A stretch of DNA of 64,000 nucleotides from Rivihabitans pingtungensis (GCF_003201855.1 NZ_QJKI01000008.1:74197-138196), one strand, 5' to 3'; counted from the stretch's first letter, positions 52,429-60,743 are shown. Notes: generated by a model not told the origin, from the letters alone. Program-made: numbers and translations.

Positions 52429-54036
52429 ATGAATGATCCTCGTCCTGTTTCCCTGGCGTCTGCCGAGCCAGTGCTGATTGTCGGGGCTGGCCCCACCGGG
52501 CTGACCCTGGCTTGCGCGCTGGCCCGCCATGGTGTGCCTCATGTCCTGATTGACCGCAAGGCCCATGCCTCGCATGAAAGCAAGGGCCTGGCGGTGAATA
52601 TTGCCTGTCAGTTTCTGTTTACCCTGCTGGGCACCCCGATGCAGCCCGGCCCCCATGGCTGCCGGCTGGAGCGTCTGAATCTGCTCTGGCAGGGCCGCGC
52701 ATTCAGTGCCATTGATTTTCGCCATCTGGATTTTCCGATCCGTTCGCTGATTTCCCAGCCCCAGCCGGATACCGAGCAACAGCTGGAGGCCGCCCTGACC
52801 ATGCTGGGGGGCGGTCAGCCACGCTGGCAAACCGAGCTGGTGGGCCTGGCATCTTCCGACAATGGGGTATGGGCCAGTTTGCGCGGCATGGATGGCGAGA
52901 CCCGGCGCGAGCATTTTTCCTGTGTGGTGGGCTGTGATGGCAAGCACAGCCTGGTGCGCGAGCATCTTGGTGCCACCATGGATGGGCATGGTTATCCCAT
53001 GCATTTCGTACTCGGCGATTTTGAACTGGACTGGCCGGGTGAGCCGGGGCAGGTGTATTACCATGTGCATCCGCAGGATTTTTTCATCCTGATCCCCTTG
53101 CATGGGCGATGCTGGCGTGTGGTAGTCAAATACGACGGTGATGTGCCTGCGGAGCAGCCCTTGGTGGATGCCATGGTACGTGAACCGGTGACCCGGTTGC
53201 TGGGTCGTGACATCTTCCGTAGTGCGTCCAGTTGGCTGTCCCGTGCCCCATTTTACGGGCGGGTGGCCGGGTATTTGCGGCAAGGGCGCTGCTTTATTGC
53301 TGGCGATGCTGCGCATCTGGTCAGCCCGATTGGCGGTACGGGCATGAACGCCGGCATGCAGGATGCATTCAATCTGGCCTGGAAATTGTCACTGTGCCTG
53401 CGTGGCCAGGCCCTGGCCGCTTTGCTGGACAGCTATGAGCCGGAACGTCTGGAAGCTGTGCGGGCCAATGGGGATGCCACGGATCTTGCCACCCGGCTGA
53501 TTGCCCGCCTGAATACCGATCTGACACCACTGGCCCCGCTGTTGCCCAAGATGGGTAACCGCGCTGTCTGGCGCACACAACTGCCACGCCAGTATTCCGG
53601 GCTGGCACAACACTACTCGCAAGGCATGCTCGTGCCGAAGCAAAATCCTCTGGCCGGCGGCTTTGCCTTGCCGATGCTGGATGTGGTGGCCTGGCTGGCG
53701 AGCCATGGACAGCACCCGCCATCGGATGCCTTGTGGCTGATGGTCGGAGCCGGTGCGGATGCGGATCTGCCCGGGCTGAGTACGCTGGCACAACGCTATC
53801 CCACGCAATTGCGGGTGGTGTATCTGGGGTCGCCAGCGGCCATGCCTGTCGCAAGCGGTGTCTTTGCCGCTCCCTGGCCGGCATCGGTACCTGTGCCAGT
53901 GCCATTCGGGCAGTTGCAACTGTGGCGCCCGGACGGGGTGATTGCTTTTGCCGGCGAGCATCGACAACTGGACGCGCTGAGCGACTGGCTGGCCGACTGG
54001 CTGGTGCCGGCGCAAGCGCCGGTGGGGGCTGGGTAA
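52429..54036 (+). CDS. FAD-dependent monooxygenase (UbiH/PheA/TfdB type)
   Basis: 535 residues from the ATG at 52429. FAD-binding GxGxxG in EPVLIVGAGPTGLTLACALARHG (about 13-35), the internal VVGCDGKHSLVRE (DG motif) and the ribose-binding GRCFIAGDAAHLVSPIGGTGMNAGMQD. A C-terminal extension of about 120 residues (HPPSDALWLMVGAG on) looks like the thioredoxin-like domain of phenol hydroxylase relatives. Typically hydroxylates with NAD(P)H and O2. Because no clavaminate synthase is encoded in the window, this is the candidate for the oxidative step in the beta-lactam pathway. Position specificity cannot be read. Confidence 0.88.
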   Translation: MNDPRPVSLASAEPVLIVGAGPTGLTLACALARHGVPHVLIDRKAHASHESKGLAVNIACQFLFTLLGTPMQPGPHGCRLERLNLLWQGRAFSAIDFRHLDFPIRSLISQPQPDTEQQLEAALTMLGGGQPRWQTELVGLASSDNGVWASLRGMDGETRREHFSCVVGCDGKHSLVREHLGATMDGHGYPMHFVLGDFELDWPGEPGQVYYHVHPQDFFILIPLHGRCWRVVVKYDGDVPAEQPLVDAMVREPVTRLLGRDIFRSASSWLSRAPFYGRVAGYLRQGRCFIAGDAAHLVSPIGGTGMNAGMQDAFNLAWKLSLCLRGQALAALLDSYEPERLEAVRANGDATDLATRLIARLNTDLTPLAPLLPKMGNRAVWRTQLPRQYSGLAQHYSQGMLVPKQNPLAGGFALPMLDVVAWLASHGQHPPSDALWLMVGAGADADLPGLSTLAQRYPTQLRVVYLGSPAAMPVASGVFAAPWPASVPVPVPFGQLQLWRPDGVIAFAGEHRQLDALSDWLADWLVPAQAPVGAG

Positions 54037-54154
54037 GCCGACGTCACACCGTCCATACGATCTTCCTGATGTTTGGTGCTGTCTGCGACAGCAGACAGCA
54101 CAAAGCCGTATGACACGGCCGCGCAGCAACGCAGGAAGGTTTTGTGAGCGGCTT
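54036..54154. repeat. Dispersed repeat, copy 5, degenerate
   Basis: Right end GGTTTTGTGAGCGGCT is clear; left end (AGCCGACGTCACACC) is degenerate. Inner dyad GTGCTGTCTGCGACAGCAGACAGCAC. It fills much of the 208-base gap between the monooxygenase and hydrolase genes, so it may separate two transcription units. Confidence 0.6.
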
Positions 54155-54244
54155 TCACGACTTCCGGACAGCGCGCCGGGGTGATCGTGCCTGCCGGATA
54201 TCGCCTCTGGCACTATCTGGCGCTGTTTTGTGCAAGGAGGGTGC

Positions 54245-55072
54245 ATGCGCACATCCATGTTGTCGCTGTCCTGTGGCCAGATTGAAATTCTGGAATCCAT
54301 GGGCACCGGGCCCGCCGTCTTGCTGTGCCATGGCAACTCTGCGGCGGCAGAGGTGTTTTCTGACTGGCTGGCCGGGCCGCTGGGGGCCCGGTATCGGCTG
54401 ATTGCCATGAGTTTTCCCGGCCATGGTGCCTCAACGCCGGCGGCTGACCCGGCGCAGGATTACACCATTGCCCGGCTGGGCGAGGTTGCCGTGGAAGTGG
54501 TCGCCGCACTTGGGCTGCATCACTATGCACTGCTGGGGCAAAGCCTGGGTGGCCATGCCTTGCTGGAAACATTGGATTGCTTTGCCGGTGCCTGCGGCCT
54601 GGTGTTGTTATCGGCCCCGCCATTATCACTTGATACTCTGAGCGAGGCGTTTTTACCCGATCCCTCCGGTGGGCTGCTGTTTACCGGAGCCTTGACATCA
54701 GACGAAGCCCGCCAGCTGGCCGGATGTTTTGTGGCCGACCCCGCAGCCGGGACATGGCAAAGTTTGCTCCCGCTGATTTTGCGCACCGACCCTGCCTTTC
54801 GTCCCGCCTTACTCGCCAGTCTCCAGCAGGGCGCCATGCGTGATGAGCGTAGCTGTCTGGCCCGGGCGCCATGGCCTGTGGCGGGGCTGTGTGGCAGTGC
54901 CGACCGCTTTTTGCGACAGGGCGCCGCATCCGCAGTGCCGGCCGACATATGGTGGCGTGGTGGGCCGGTGCAACTGGCTGGCGCAGGCCATGCCTTGCAG
55001 CTGGATGCCCCGGCCGCCAGTGCCGATCTGGTGGCGGCCTATCTGGCCGAGCGTTTTGCTCCGGGAGCATGA
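54245..55072 (+). CDS. Alpha/beta hydrolase
   Basis: 275 residues from the ATG at 54245, directly after AAGGAGG (an in-frame GTG at 54230 overlaps that site and is excluded). Oxyanion-hole HGNSAAAEVFSDWL, nucleophile Ser in LLGQSLGGHALLE (GxSxG), catalytic His near the C-terminus in LAGAGHALQLDAPA. May release or hydrolyse a thioester or ester in the pathway. The start of a second sub-operon with the HAD gene. Confidence 0.85.
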   Translation: MRTSMLSLSCGQIEILESMGTGPAVLLCHGNSAAAEVFSDWLAGPLGARYRLIAMSFPGHGASTPAADPAQDYTIARLGEVAVEVVAALGLHHYALLGQSLGGHALLETLDCFAGACGLVLLSAPPLSLDTLSEAFLPDPSGGLLFTGALTSDEARQLAGCFVADPAAGTWQSLLPLILRTDPAFRPALLASLQQGAMRDERSCLARAPWPVAGLCGSADRFLRQGAASAVPADIWWRGGPVQLAGAGHALQLDAPAASADLVAAYLAERFAPGA

Positions 55073-55074
55073 GC

Positions 55075-55728
55075 ATGCCGCGTTATGCCTTTTTTGATCT
55101 GGATGGCACCTTGATTCGCGACACCAGCCTGCTGTCTTTTCAGGCCTGGCGGATGGCCAGCGTCAGTGAGCGTGATCAATGGGCGGCCACCATGCAGCAA
55201 CTGGCGCAATGGCGTGCTTCAGGGGTATCCAGGGCTCACCAGAATGCCTGGTTTTATCAGCGGCATTTTGCTGGCTTGCCGCTGGCCCTGGCCCGCGAGC
55301 AGGCCGAACAATGGTTGCTCTGCCGTATGGCGCAACCCGGGTTTTTTCATGCCGGCACGCTGGCCGCCTGGCAGGCTCTGCGTCAGCAGGGCGTCAGCGG
55401 CGTTATGGTGACCGGGTCATTTCGTGAAGTGGCGCAGGCCGTGGGCGCCAGGATTGGCATACACACCTGCTTGTGTGCCCCTTTGCGGGTGAGTGAGGGG
55501 TGTTATACCGGTGAGCTGGATGGCCTGCCCATGATTGGCGAGGGCAAAGCCCAGGCAGTGCGCAAATTCTTGCAGACGCACCAGGCCGATCCTGCCGGGT
55601 GCAGTGGTTTTGGCGATGATATTTCCGATGTGCCTTATCTATCCTTGTTGGGTCAGCCCCATGCCGTGGCCGGCACATGTGCAGCCCTGCTGCAGCATGC
55701 GCGCCAGCAGGGCTGGCCGGTTCTGTAA
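55075..55728 (+). CDS. HAD-family phosphatase (IB / SerB-like)
   Basis: 217 residues from the ATG at 55075. Motif I FFDLDGTLI with the nucleophile Asp, motif II VMVTGSFREVAQ, motif III-IV Lys (GEGKAQAV) and GFGDDISDVPYL. Two bases separate it from the hydrolase stop. It likely removes phosphate from a small molecule. In AfsA pathways a phosphatase acts after condensation with a phosphorylated triose, which would fit here but is inference. Confidence 0.85.
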   Translation: MPRYAFFDLDGTLIRDTSLLSFQAWRMASVSERDQWAATMQQLAQWRASGVSRAHQNAWFYQRHFAGLPLALAREQAEQWLLCRMAQPGFFHAGTLAAWQALRQQGVSGVMVTGSFREVAQAVGARIGIHTCLCAPLRVSEGCYTGELDGLPMIGEGKAQAVRKFLQTHQADPAGCSGFGDDISDVPYLSLLGQPHAVAGTCAALLQHARQQGWPVL

Positions 55729-55771
55729 GTATTGCCACGGCCGCCGCGATGTAGCGCGGTGTGAGCATGGC

Positions 55772-56224
55772 TCAGGGGCTTGGTATTCCATCTCCGATGG
55801 GCGTCATCGACAGGATGGATTGCCCGGGCTCCAGCAAATAAACCGCCGCCACTTTCCAGTCGTGTTCTGTCCGGCGCAGCACATACACATTGTGCAAGGT
55901 TTTGATCAACTGCCCTGCCGCATCGCGTAGCCACCAGCGCACCACACAGTCAGCCAGCCCTTCCCCCAGCGCTCGGACTTGATCCAGCTGCCAGTGCGCT
56001 GTACGCAAGCCGGCCAGACGCAACTGATCAATGGCTGCGGTGAATGCCGTGGTTAGGGCTTCCGCATCGACGCATACCCTGGCGTCCTGACTATCCAGTG
56101 CCAGTGTGGGCGCTTGCCAGAACGCCGCAACGGCGGTGGCGTCAAGGTGTTCGAAAGCTGCCTGATATGCCGTCAGCCAGCGATGGATATCCTGGTGCAG
56201 GTGCAAGGGAGTGGGTGAAGTCAT
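55772..56224 (-). CDS. SnoaL/DUF4440-like protein
   Basis: 150 residues from the ATG at 56224. Strand-helix pattern of the NTF2-like fold: WLTAYQAAFEHLDATAVAAFW, a DSQDARVCVDAEALTTAF helix, then beta strands and LKTL HNVYVLRRTEHDWKVAAVYL. Catalytic residues of ketosteroid-isomerase type cannot be assigned. The only minus-strand gene inside the cluster, divergent to the amidinohydrolase; its promoter region holds a third GGGACAT motif. Confidence 0.6.
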   Translation of the reverse strand: MTSPTPLHLHQDIHRWLTAYQAAFEHLDATAVAAFWQAPTLALDSQDARVCVDAEALTTAFTAAIDQLRLAGLRTAHWQLDQVRALGEGLADCVVRWWLRDAAGQLIKTLHNVYVLRRTEHDWKVAAVYLLEPGQSILSMTPIGDGIPSP

Positions 56225-56282
56225 GGCAAGCCACACGCGTCAAAAATACCAGCATCGCCGGTCTGGCCGGATGACGCCATGA

Positions 56283-56295
56283 GGCCAGATGTCCC
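56283..56295 (-). promoter_or_regulatory. Third copy of the GGGACAT-N3-GCC motif
   Basis: Minus strand GGGACATCTGGCC, 58 bases upstream of the SnoaL-like start and 92 bases upstream of the amidinohydrolase start on plus. Same 10 fixed positions as the two copies at 46565 and 46642. It would tie both promoter regions to one regulator. Confidence 0.4.
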
Positions 56296-56387
56296 GCTGC
56301 CAGGGGGATATTTTGTCTCATGGTGTCCGTCTGTCTGTCCGCCTACCATGCCTGTCCTGGCGTGATTGAGCAGAAAGAGAAGTGAGC

Positions 56388-57254
56388 ATGAGCGTTGTCG
56401 AACCCCGGGTAATCACCGTGCCCTATGAAGAAGGGGCATATTGGCGCAAAGGTGCCAAGGAGGGCCCGGAAGCCATTTTGCGTGAGGCCGCCAAGATCCG
56501 GCCGTTTTCTCTCGCCAGCGGGCGCCGTAACCCCTATGTGCTGGCTGACGTGATGGGCAACAGCCCGCGCATCGAGCCATACGCCAAATTGCGCTCGCTG
56601 GATGCCATCGAAGCACATGTTCGCCATATACTGGAACAGGGGCATGCACCAGTGATCCTGGGGGGGGATCATTCCATTTCCTTGCCCGTCATTCGGGCCA
56701 TGGCAGCCAGATATGGTGCCCGACAATTCGGAGTAATCCATTTTGATGCGCACTCGGACACCTTCGATGAAGTGGATGGTTTTGCCTATCACCATGGCGC
56801 GGTATTCCGCAATATCGTTGAAGAGGGCCTGGTGGCACCTGAGGCGATTTTTCAGTTTGGATTGCGCGGCTTTGTGCGGGATGATGGCCTGACATTTGCC
56901 GACCAGCATGGCATCCGTTATGTCCTGATGGATGACTTTCGTCGCCAGGGCTGCCAGTTGGCCCAGTATTGCCCGCCAGACATGCCGTACTTTGTTTCCA
57001 TTGACATTGATGCGGTGGATCCCGCGTTCGCACCGGGCACCGGCACCCCGGTGCCGGGCGGTTTCACTAGCGCGGAAATGCTGGGCCTGGTGCGGCAATT
57101 GTCCGCTTTTCAGCTGATCGGCCTGGATCTGGTGGAGGTGGCGCCAGTTTATGACGTTGCCAATATTACTGTGCTGCTGGCGGCCCATCTGCTGTGCGAA
57201 AGCCTTACCCATCTGCATTTTGTCCAATTGGCCACAGAACAGGTGGTGGCATGA
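56388..57254 (+). CDS. pah: Proclavaminate amidinohydrolase-like ureohydrolase (PAH)
   Basis: 288 residues from the ATG at 56388 (AAGAGAAG site). Ureohydrolase fold with a binuclear manganese site: GGDHS (92-96), HFDAHSD (118-124) and SIDIDAVDPAFAPGTGTP with Asp206, Asp208, Asp211. VPGGFTSAEML and YDVANITVLLAA match the agmatinase/PAH group. In the clavam pathway PAH removes the guanidino group as urea. The S. clavuligerus enzyme is about 313 aa, so the N-terminus is about 25 shorter. Its stop overlaps the BLS start (ATGA). Agmatinase is the alternative, but the neighbours argue for PAH. Confidence 0.9.
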   Translation: MSVVEPRVITVPYEEGAYWRKGAKEGPEAILREAAKIRPFSLASGRRNPYVLADVMGNSPRIEPYAKLRSLDAIEAHVRHILEQGHAPVILGGDHSISLPVIRAMAARYGARQFGVIHFDAHSDTFDEVDGFAYHHGAVFRNIVEEGLVAPEAIFQFGLRGFVRDDGLTFADQHGIRYVLMDDFRRQGCQLAQYCPPDMPYFVSIDIDAVDPAFAPGTGTPVPGGFTSAEMLGLVRQLSAFQLIGLDLVEVAPVYDVANITVLLAAHLLCESLTHLHFVQLATEQVVA

Positions 57255-58759
57255 TGCAGGGGTTTGTGCTGACTCATCAGGCGGGCCTTGATCTGGCCAC
57301 GCGCCCAGTGCGCCTCAGTGCGTCCGGCATGCGCGACATCCGCCGGCAGGCTACCCGGCATGGCCAACTGGAAAGCATCACCGTGGCGGCCATGGCCGCG
57401 ACCACGTCTGCCAATGTCTGGTTGTGTGGCCAGATCACCAATGAGCACGCCATCCGTCGTTTGTTGGCCGAGCGGGGCCATGTGGATGATGGCCGGTCTG
57501 GCTGGTTGCATCACCTGTACCGGGAATACGGCTATCACGGGTTTGCCTTGCTGGAAGGACTGTTTGCCGGCGCCTTGCTAGATGATGGCGCGCTGGTGCT
57601 GTTTGCCAGCAAGACCCCCGGCCCGACGCTGTACTACAGCATTGATGCGGTCAGCCGCACGGTGTGGGCCAGTACCGAGCTCAAGGCGCTGCCGTTGGCC
57701 CGGCGTACCCTTCTGCCCTTGACCGACATTCTGGCACGTGATGCCAGCTGTCAACGTCACGCCACCTGCCTGGCCGATGTGTGGCGGGTAAGCGCCGGAT
57801 ATTGTGTACAGATTGATCTGGCCGATGTGCCTTCGGCAAGCGAACAGCCTTATTACTCGGTGCTGCGTACAGTGAATATCCTGGATGAAGCCACGGCAGC
57901 CTCCCGGATTTATGCCACCCTGAGCCAGGTGATCCAGCGTTTGCCCGGCCAGCATGCCCATTGCCTGGTTTCGGGTGGGCTGGATTCCAGCATTGTGGCC
58001 AGTCTGGCCCAGGCGCACTTTACCCGGCTTGATCTATTTACCCTGGGCAGTACTGCCCGCAATGAATTCGACAAGGCCGATGCCCTGGGCCGTGCGCTGG
58101 GTTTGCCGGTCACCCGGCTGTTGATCGACGAAAGCCAGTTCCTGCATTCCTTGCCGGAAGTGATTGCCCTGGTTGAACATGGCTTCAGTACATTCATCGA
58201 ATATCTGATCCCGGTGCATCTGGCACACAAGCAAATCAGCAGCCGCGCAGATATCATGCTTTCCGGATATGGCTCGGATGTGCTGTTTGCCGGATTTGCC
58301 AAGGCCGGCCACGATACCCGTACCGTAGCAGAACTGGTGTCTTCCGAATATGCCAGCACCGCCTGGTCCAACGAGGCTTCGCAATGTCTGGGCGCAGCCA
58401 TGGGCATGGAGATTGGCTACCCGTTCTTTGATAGCGAGGTGGTGGATCTGGCCTTTGCCATTGATCCGTATCTGAAACACAAGAATGGGGTAGAAAAATA
58501 CATTTTACGCCAGGCGTTCCACGGTAAAATAAATGCTGAAGTCCTATGGCGTCCCAAGGTCGGCATTCATGAAGGCACTGGTTGTGAAGATTATTTCACC
58601 GGCCAGCTGAGTGAACGTGGCGCCGATCGCACACGTCTGCTCAAGGATGCGCTATGCCACGCCGTGCTGCGGGAAATTCTCGAACAGGATCGTGAGCCTG
58701 CCGACATCGACATGGTGGCGCTACGTCAGGCCGTGCTGGCCGGCGTGATGCCGCGCTGA
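57251..58759 (+). CDS. bls: Beta-lactam synthetase (BLS/CarA family)
   Basis: 502 residues (BLS about 513, CarA 503). ATP-dependent ring closure: adenylates the carboxylate of carboxyethylarginine, then forms the four-membered lactam. The N-terminal Ntn domain begins MMQGFVLTH with no Cys2, so no glutaminase activity, as in BLS. Synthetase domain: PP-loop SGGLDSS (241-247), and the three BLS/CarA catalytic residues: Tyr340 in LSGYGSD (Glu in asparagine synthetase), Glu375 in WSNEAS, Lys436 in RPKVGIHEG. These distinguish it from AsnB. Coupled to PAH by a 4-base overlap. Confidence 0.95.
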   Translation: MMQGFVLTHQAGLDLATRPVRLSASGMRDIRRQATRHGQLESITVAAMAATTSANVWLCGQITNEHAIRRLLAERGHVDDGRSGWLHHLYREYGYHGFALLEGLFAGALLDDGALVLFASKTPGPTLYYSIDAVSRTVWASTELKALPLARRTLLPLTDILARDASCQRHATCLADVWRVSAGYCVQIDLADVPSASEQPYYSVLRTVNILDEATAASRIYATLSQVIQRLPGQHAHCLVSGGLDSSIVASLAQAHFTRLDLFTLGSTARNEFDKADALGRALGLPVTRLLIDESQFLHSLPEVIALVEHGFSTFIEYLIPVHLAHKQISSRADIMLSGYGSDVLFAGFAKAGHDTRTVAELVSSEYASTAWSNEASQCLGAAMGMEIGYPFFDSEVVDLAFAIDPYLKHKNGVEKYILRQAFHGKINAEVLWRPKVGIHEGTGCEDYFTGQLSERGADRTRLLKDALCHAVLREILEQDREPADIDMVALRQAVLAGVMPR

Positions 58760-58795
58760 TCCCCCTGTTGCCTGATCACACATGAAGAAGCACAC

Positions 58796-59959
58796 ATGAC
58801 CGAACATGCCCTGCCCCAACCCAAAGGTTTTCTGACTGCCGTATCCAATATCGGCATCAAGGATGAGACCGAGGATTTTGTCTGCATATATTCCGAGGCG
58901 CCTTGCGTTTCGGCCGGCGTCTTTACCCAGAGCCGTTTTGCCGGCCCCAGCGTGCTGTTGAGCCGTGAGCACCTGGCACACGGCAACAATCGCGCCATTG
59001 TGGCCATTTCCAAGAATGCCAACGTGGCCACGGGTGCCGAGGGTGAACGCGATGCCCGCGATATCGTGGCCGGCATTGCCCAGGCGCTGGCCATCTCGCC
59101 CGAGCATGTGCTGATTGCCTCCACGGGGGTGATTGGCCGACGTTATCCGATGGAAAAAATCCGTCCGCATCTGGCCAGCCTGCGCACACATCTGCACGCT
59201 GCCGATTTTGCTGCGGCTGCTCGCGGCATCATGACCACCGATCTGGTGCCCAAGCTGGCAGTGGCCAGGGTCGGTGATGCCGTGCTGCTGGGGATCGCCA
59301 AGGGGGTGGGCATGATCGAGCCGAACATGGCTACTCTGCTGACCTTCTTCATGACCGATGCCGCGATTGAGCGCGAGCAACTGGATGCCGTGTTCCGGCG
59401 AGTGATGGACAAGAGCTTTAACTGCCTGAGTGTCGATACCGATACCTCCACCAGCGATACGGCTCTGATTCTGGCCAATGGCCTGGCCGGGCCTGTCGAT
59501 CTGGCCGCGTTCGAGGCTGCCCTGCTGGATATCTCCCTGCAACTGGTGAAAAAAATCGCCCGCGATGGCGAGGGCGCCACCAAGATGCTGGAGGTCACGG
59601 TCGAGCACGCCCGCGATGATCGTCAGGCCAAACGGGTGGCCAAGGCCATTGTGAATTCGCCGCTGGTCAAGACCGCCGCCCATGGCGCCGATCCCAACTG
59701 GGGGCGTGTGGTGATGGCAATTGGCAAGTGCGATGACGAACTGGATATCGACCCGGCCAAGGTCAGCGTGGCGTTTGGCGATATGGAAGTCTACCCCCGC
59801 CAGCTGGGCGAGGCGGCCCTGGCCGAACTCAAGACCGTACTGACCCGTGATGAAATTGTCATCCGTGTCAGCCTGGGGCTGGCAGAAGGCCGGGCCACGG
59901 TCTGGGGCTGCGATTTGTCTGCCGGTTATGTCAAGATCAACGGTGAATACACCACCTGA
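58796..59959 (+). CDS. oat: OAT2-like ornithine acetyltransferase (ArgJ family) of the clavam type
   Basis: 387 residues (OAT2 about 393). ArgJ-family Ntn enzyme; transfers acetyl between N-acetylornithine and glutamate and self-cleaves at Ala-Thr in EPNMATLL; the nucleophile is Thr180. GVIGRRYPMEKIR, SRFAGPSVLL, NANVATGAEGE and the C-terminal CDLSAGYVKINGEYTT are close to my memory of S. clavuligerus OAT2. In that pathway OAT2 is implicated but its exact step is unsettled. Housekeeping ArgJ cannot be fully excluded, though position and sequence favour the clavam type. Last gene of the cluster, then a terminator. Confidence 0.9.
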   Translation: MTEHALPQPKGFLTAVSNIGIKDETEDFVCIYSEAPCVSAGVFTQSRFAGPSVLLSREHLAHGNNRAIVAISKNANVATGAEGERDARDIVAGIAQALAISPEHVLIASTGVIGRRYPMEKIRPHLASLRTHLHAADFAAAARGIMTTDLVPKLAVARVGDAVLLGIAKGVGMIEPNMATLLTFFMTDAAIEREQLDAVFRRVMDKSFNCLSVDTDTSTSDTALILANGLAGPVDLAAFEAALLDISLQLVKKIARDGEGATKMLEVTVEHARDDRQAKRVAKAIVNSPLVKTAAHGADPNWGRVVMAIGKCDDELDIDPAKVSVAFGDMEVYPRQLGEAALAELKTVLTRDEIVIRVSLGLAEGRATVWGCDLSAGYVKINGEYTT

Positions 59960-59985
59960 CCCTGGTTGCCACACTGCCCAGGCAC

Positions 59986-60025
59986 ACGCCGCCACGCTGG
60001 ATTTTCTGACGCGGGCGGCGTTTTT
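59986..60025 (+). terminator. Terminator at the end of the cluster
   Basis: ACGCCGCC paired with GGCGGCGT around a 20-base loop, followed by TTTTT. 27 bases past the acetyltransferase stop; marks the right end of the cluster. Confidence 0.75.
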
Positions 60026-60100
60026 CATGCTGGGGCCGCGGGCGCTTCATGAGCAGGCTCTGGCTCCTGGCAACAGCTATTTGGTCAGAGCTGATCTGTG

Positions 60101-60179
60101 AAGGGCCACTCACAGAACCCTCCTGCTCTGTCTGCGCTCGTCTGGCCAGGACCGCTGTGTTGGGTTTTGTGAACGGCGC
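60101..60179. repeat. Dispersed repeat, copy 6, shortened
   Basis: GGGCCACTCACAGAACCC at left and GGGTTTTGTGAACGGCGC at right, inner part reduced to about 45 bases. Confidence 0.65.
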
Positions 60180-60267
60180 AGGTGATCTATCCGGATTGAA
60201 TCAGACTATCACTGCGATAAAATTTTTGTCATGGCCTTGCCCGCGCCACCGGGGTAATCTTGACCTT

Positions 60268-60380
60268 AGCGCCGCTCACCAAACCCTCCTGGCGTCGTTG
60301 CACGGCCTTGCCGTACTCCTTGTACTGTCTGCGGCCGCGCACCTAGCCAGGCGCGCTTCGCTGAGTTTTGTGAGCGGCTC
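60268..60380. repeat. Dispersed terminal-inverted-repeat element, copy 7
   Basis: AGCGCCGCTCACCAAACCC at left, GAGTTTTGTGAGCGGCTC at right. TCTTGAC occurs on both sides (60258-60264 and 60379-60385), possibly a small target duplication. It lies just downstream of the DUF167 gene stop. Confidence 0.8.
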
Positions 60381-60405
60381 TTGACGCTGACGCGGTCAAA
60401 CCGGG

Positions 60406-60711
60406 CTACTCGCTGGCCAGCGCGGCGCGAATCGCCGCCGCATCCAGCGGGCACGGCTGGATTTCCACCAGCTTGCGCCGGCTGGTGTCGCCGCTGCGCA
60501 GGCTGACCGCCCGGTTGGGCACGCCCAGCCGTTCGGCCAGAAACGCCAGCAAGGCGGCGTTGGCCTTGCCGTCCACCGGCGGCGCGGCCAGGCGGATTTT
60601 CAGCGCATCGCCATGCGGCCCGGCCACCGAGGTTTTTTTCGCCCCCGGCTGGATATGCAGCGCCAAGCGCGCAGTCGAGCCGGACAGTGTCAACCAGTCT
60701 GTTGTGTTCAT
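60406..60711 (-). CDS. DUF167 (YggU-family) protein
   Basis: 101 residues with the family motif [14 protein letters not shown] and [17 protein letters not shown]. Conserved small alpha/beta protein, function unknown. Housekeeping by distribution; it marks the return to ordinary chromosome after the cluster. Confidence 0.88.
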   Translation of the reverse strand: MNTTDWLTLSGSTARLALHIQPGAKKTSVAGPHGDALKIRLAAPPVDGKANAALLAFLAERLGVPNRAVSLRSGDTSRRKLVEIQPCPLDAAAIRAALASE

Positions 60712-60743
60712 TGCACAAGTTTAACCCAATCCAGGAGCTGACC

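Noticed and set aside
56388..57254. Ureohydrolase as plain agmatinase
   Set aside because: The metal motifs are common to both, but overlap with beta-lactam synthetase and cluster context favour PAH. Only an assay can decide.
58796..59959. ArgJ gene as ordinary arginine biosynthesis
   Set aside because: It lies in the beta-lactam cluster and long segments agree with OAT2; housekeeping ArgJ remains a possibility and is stated in the entry.
44095..59959. Clavaminate synthase or other Fe(II)/2-oxoglutarate oxygenase
   Set aside because: Looked for in all frames between fxsA and DUF167; every sizeable interval is already occupied by a gene of another family.
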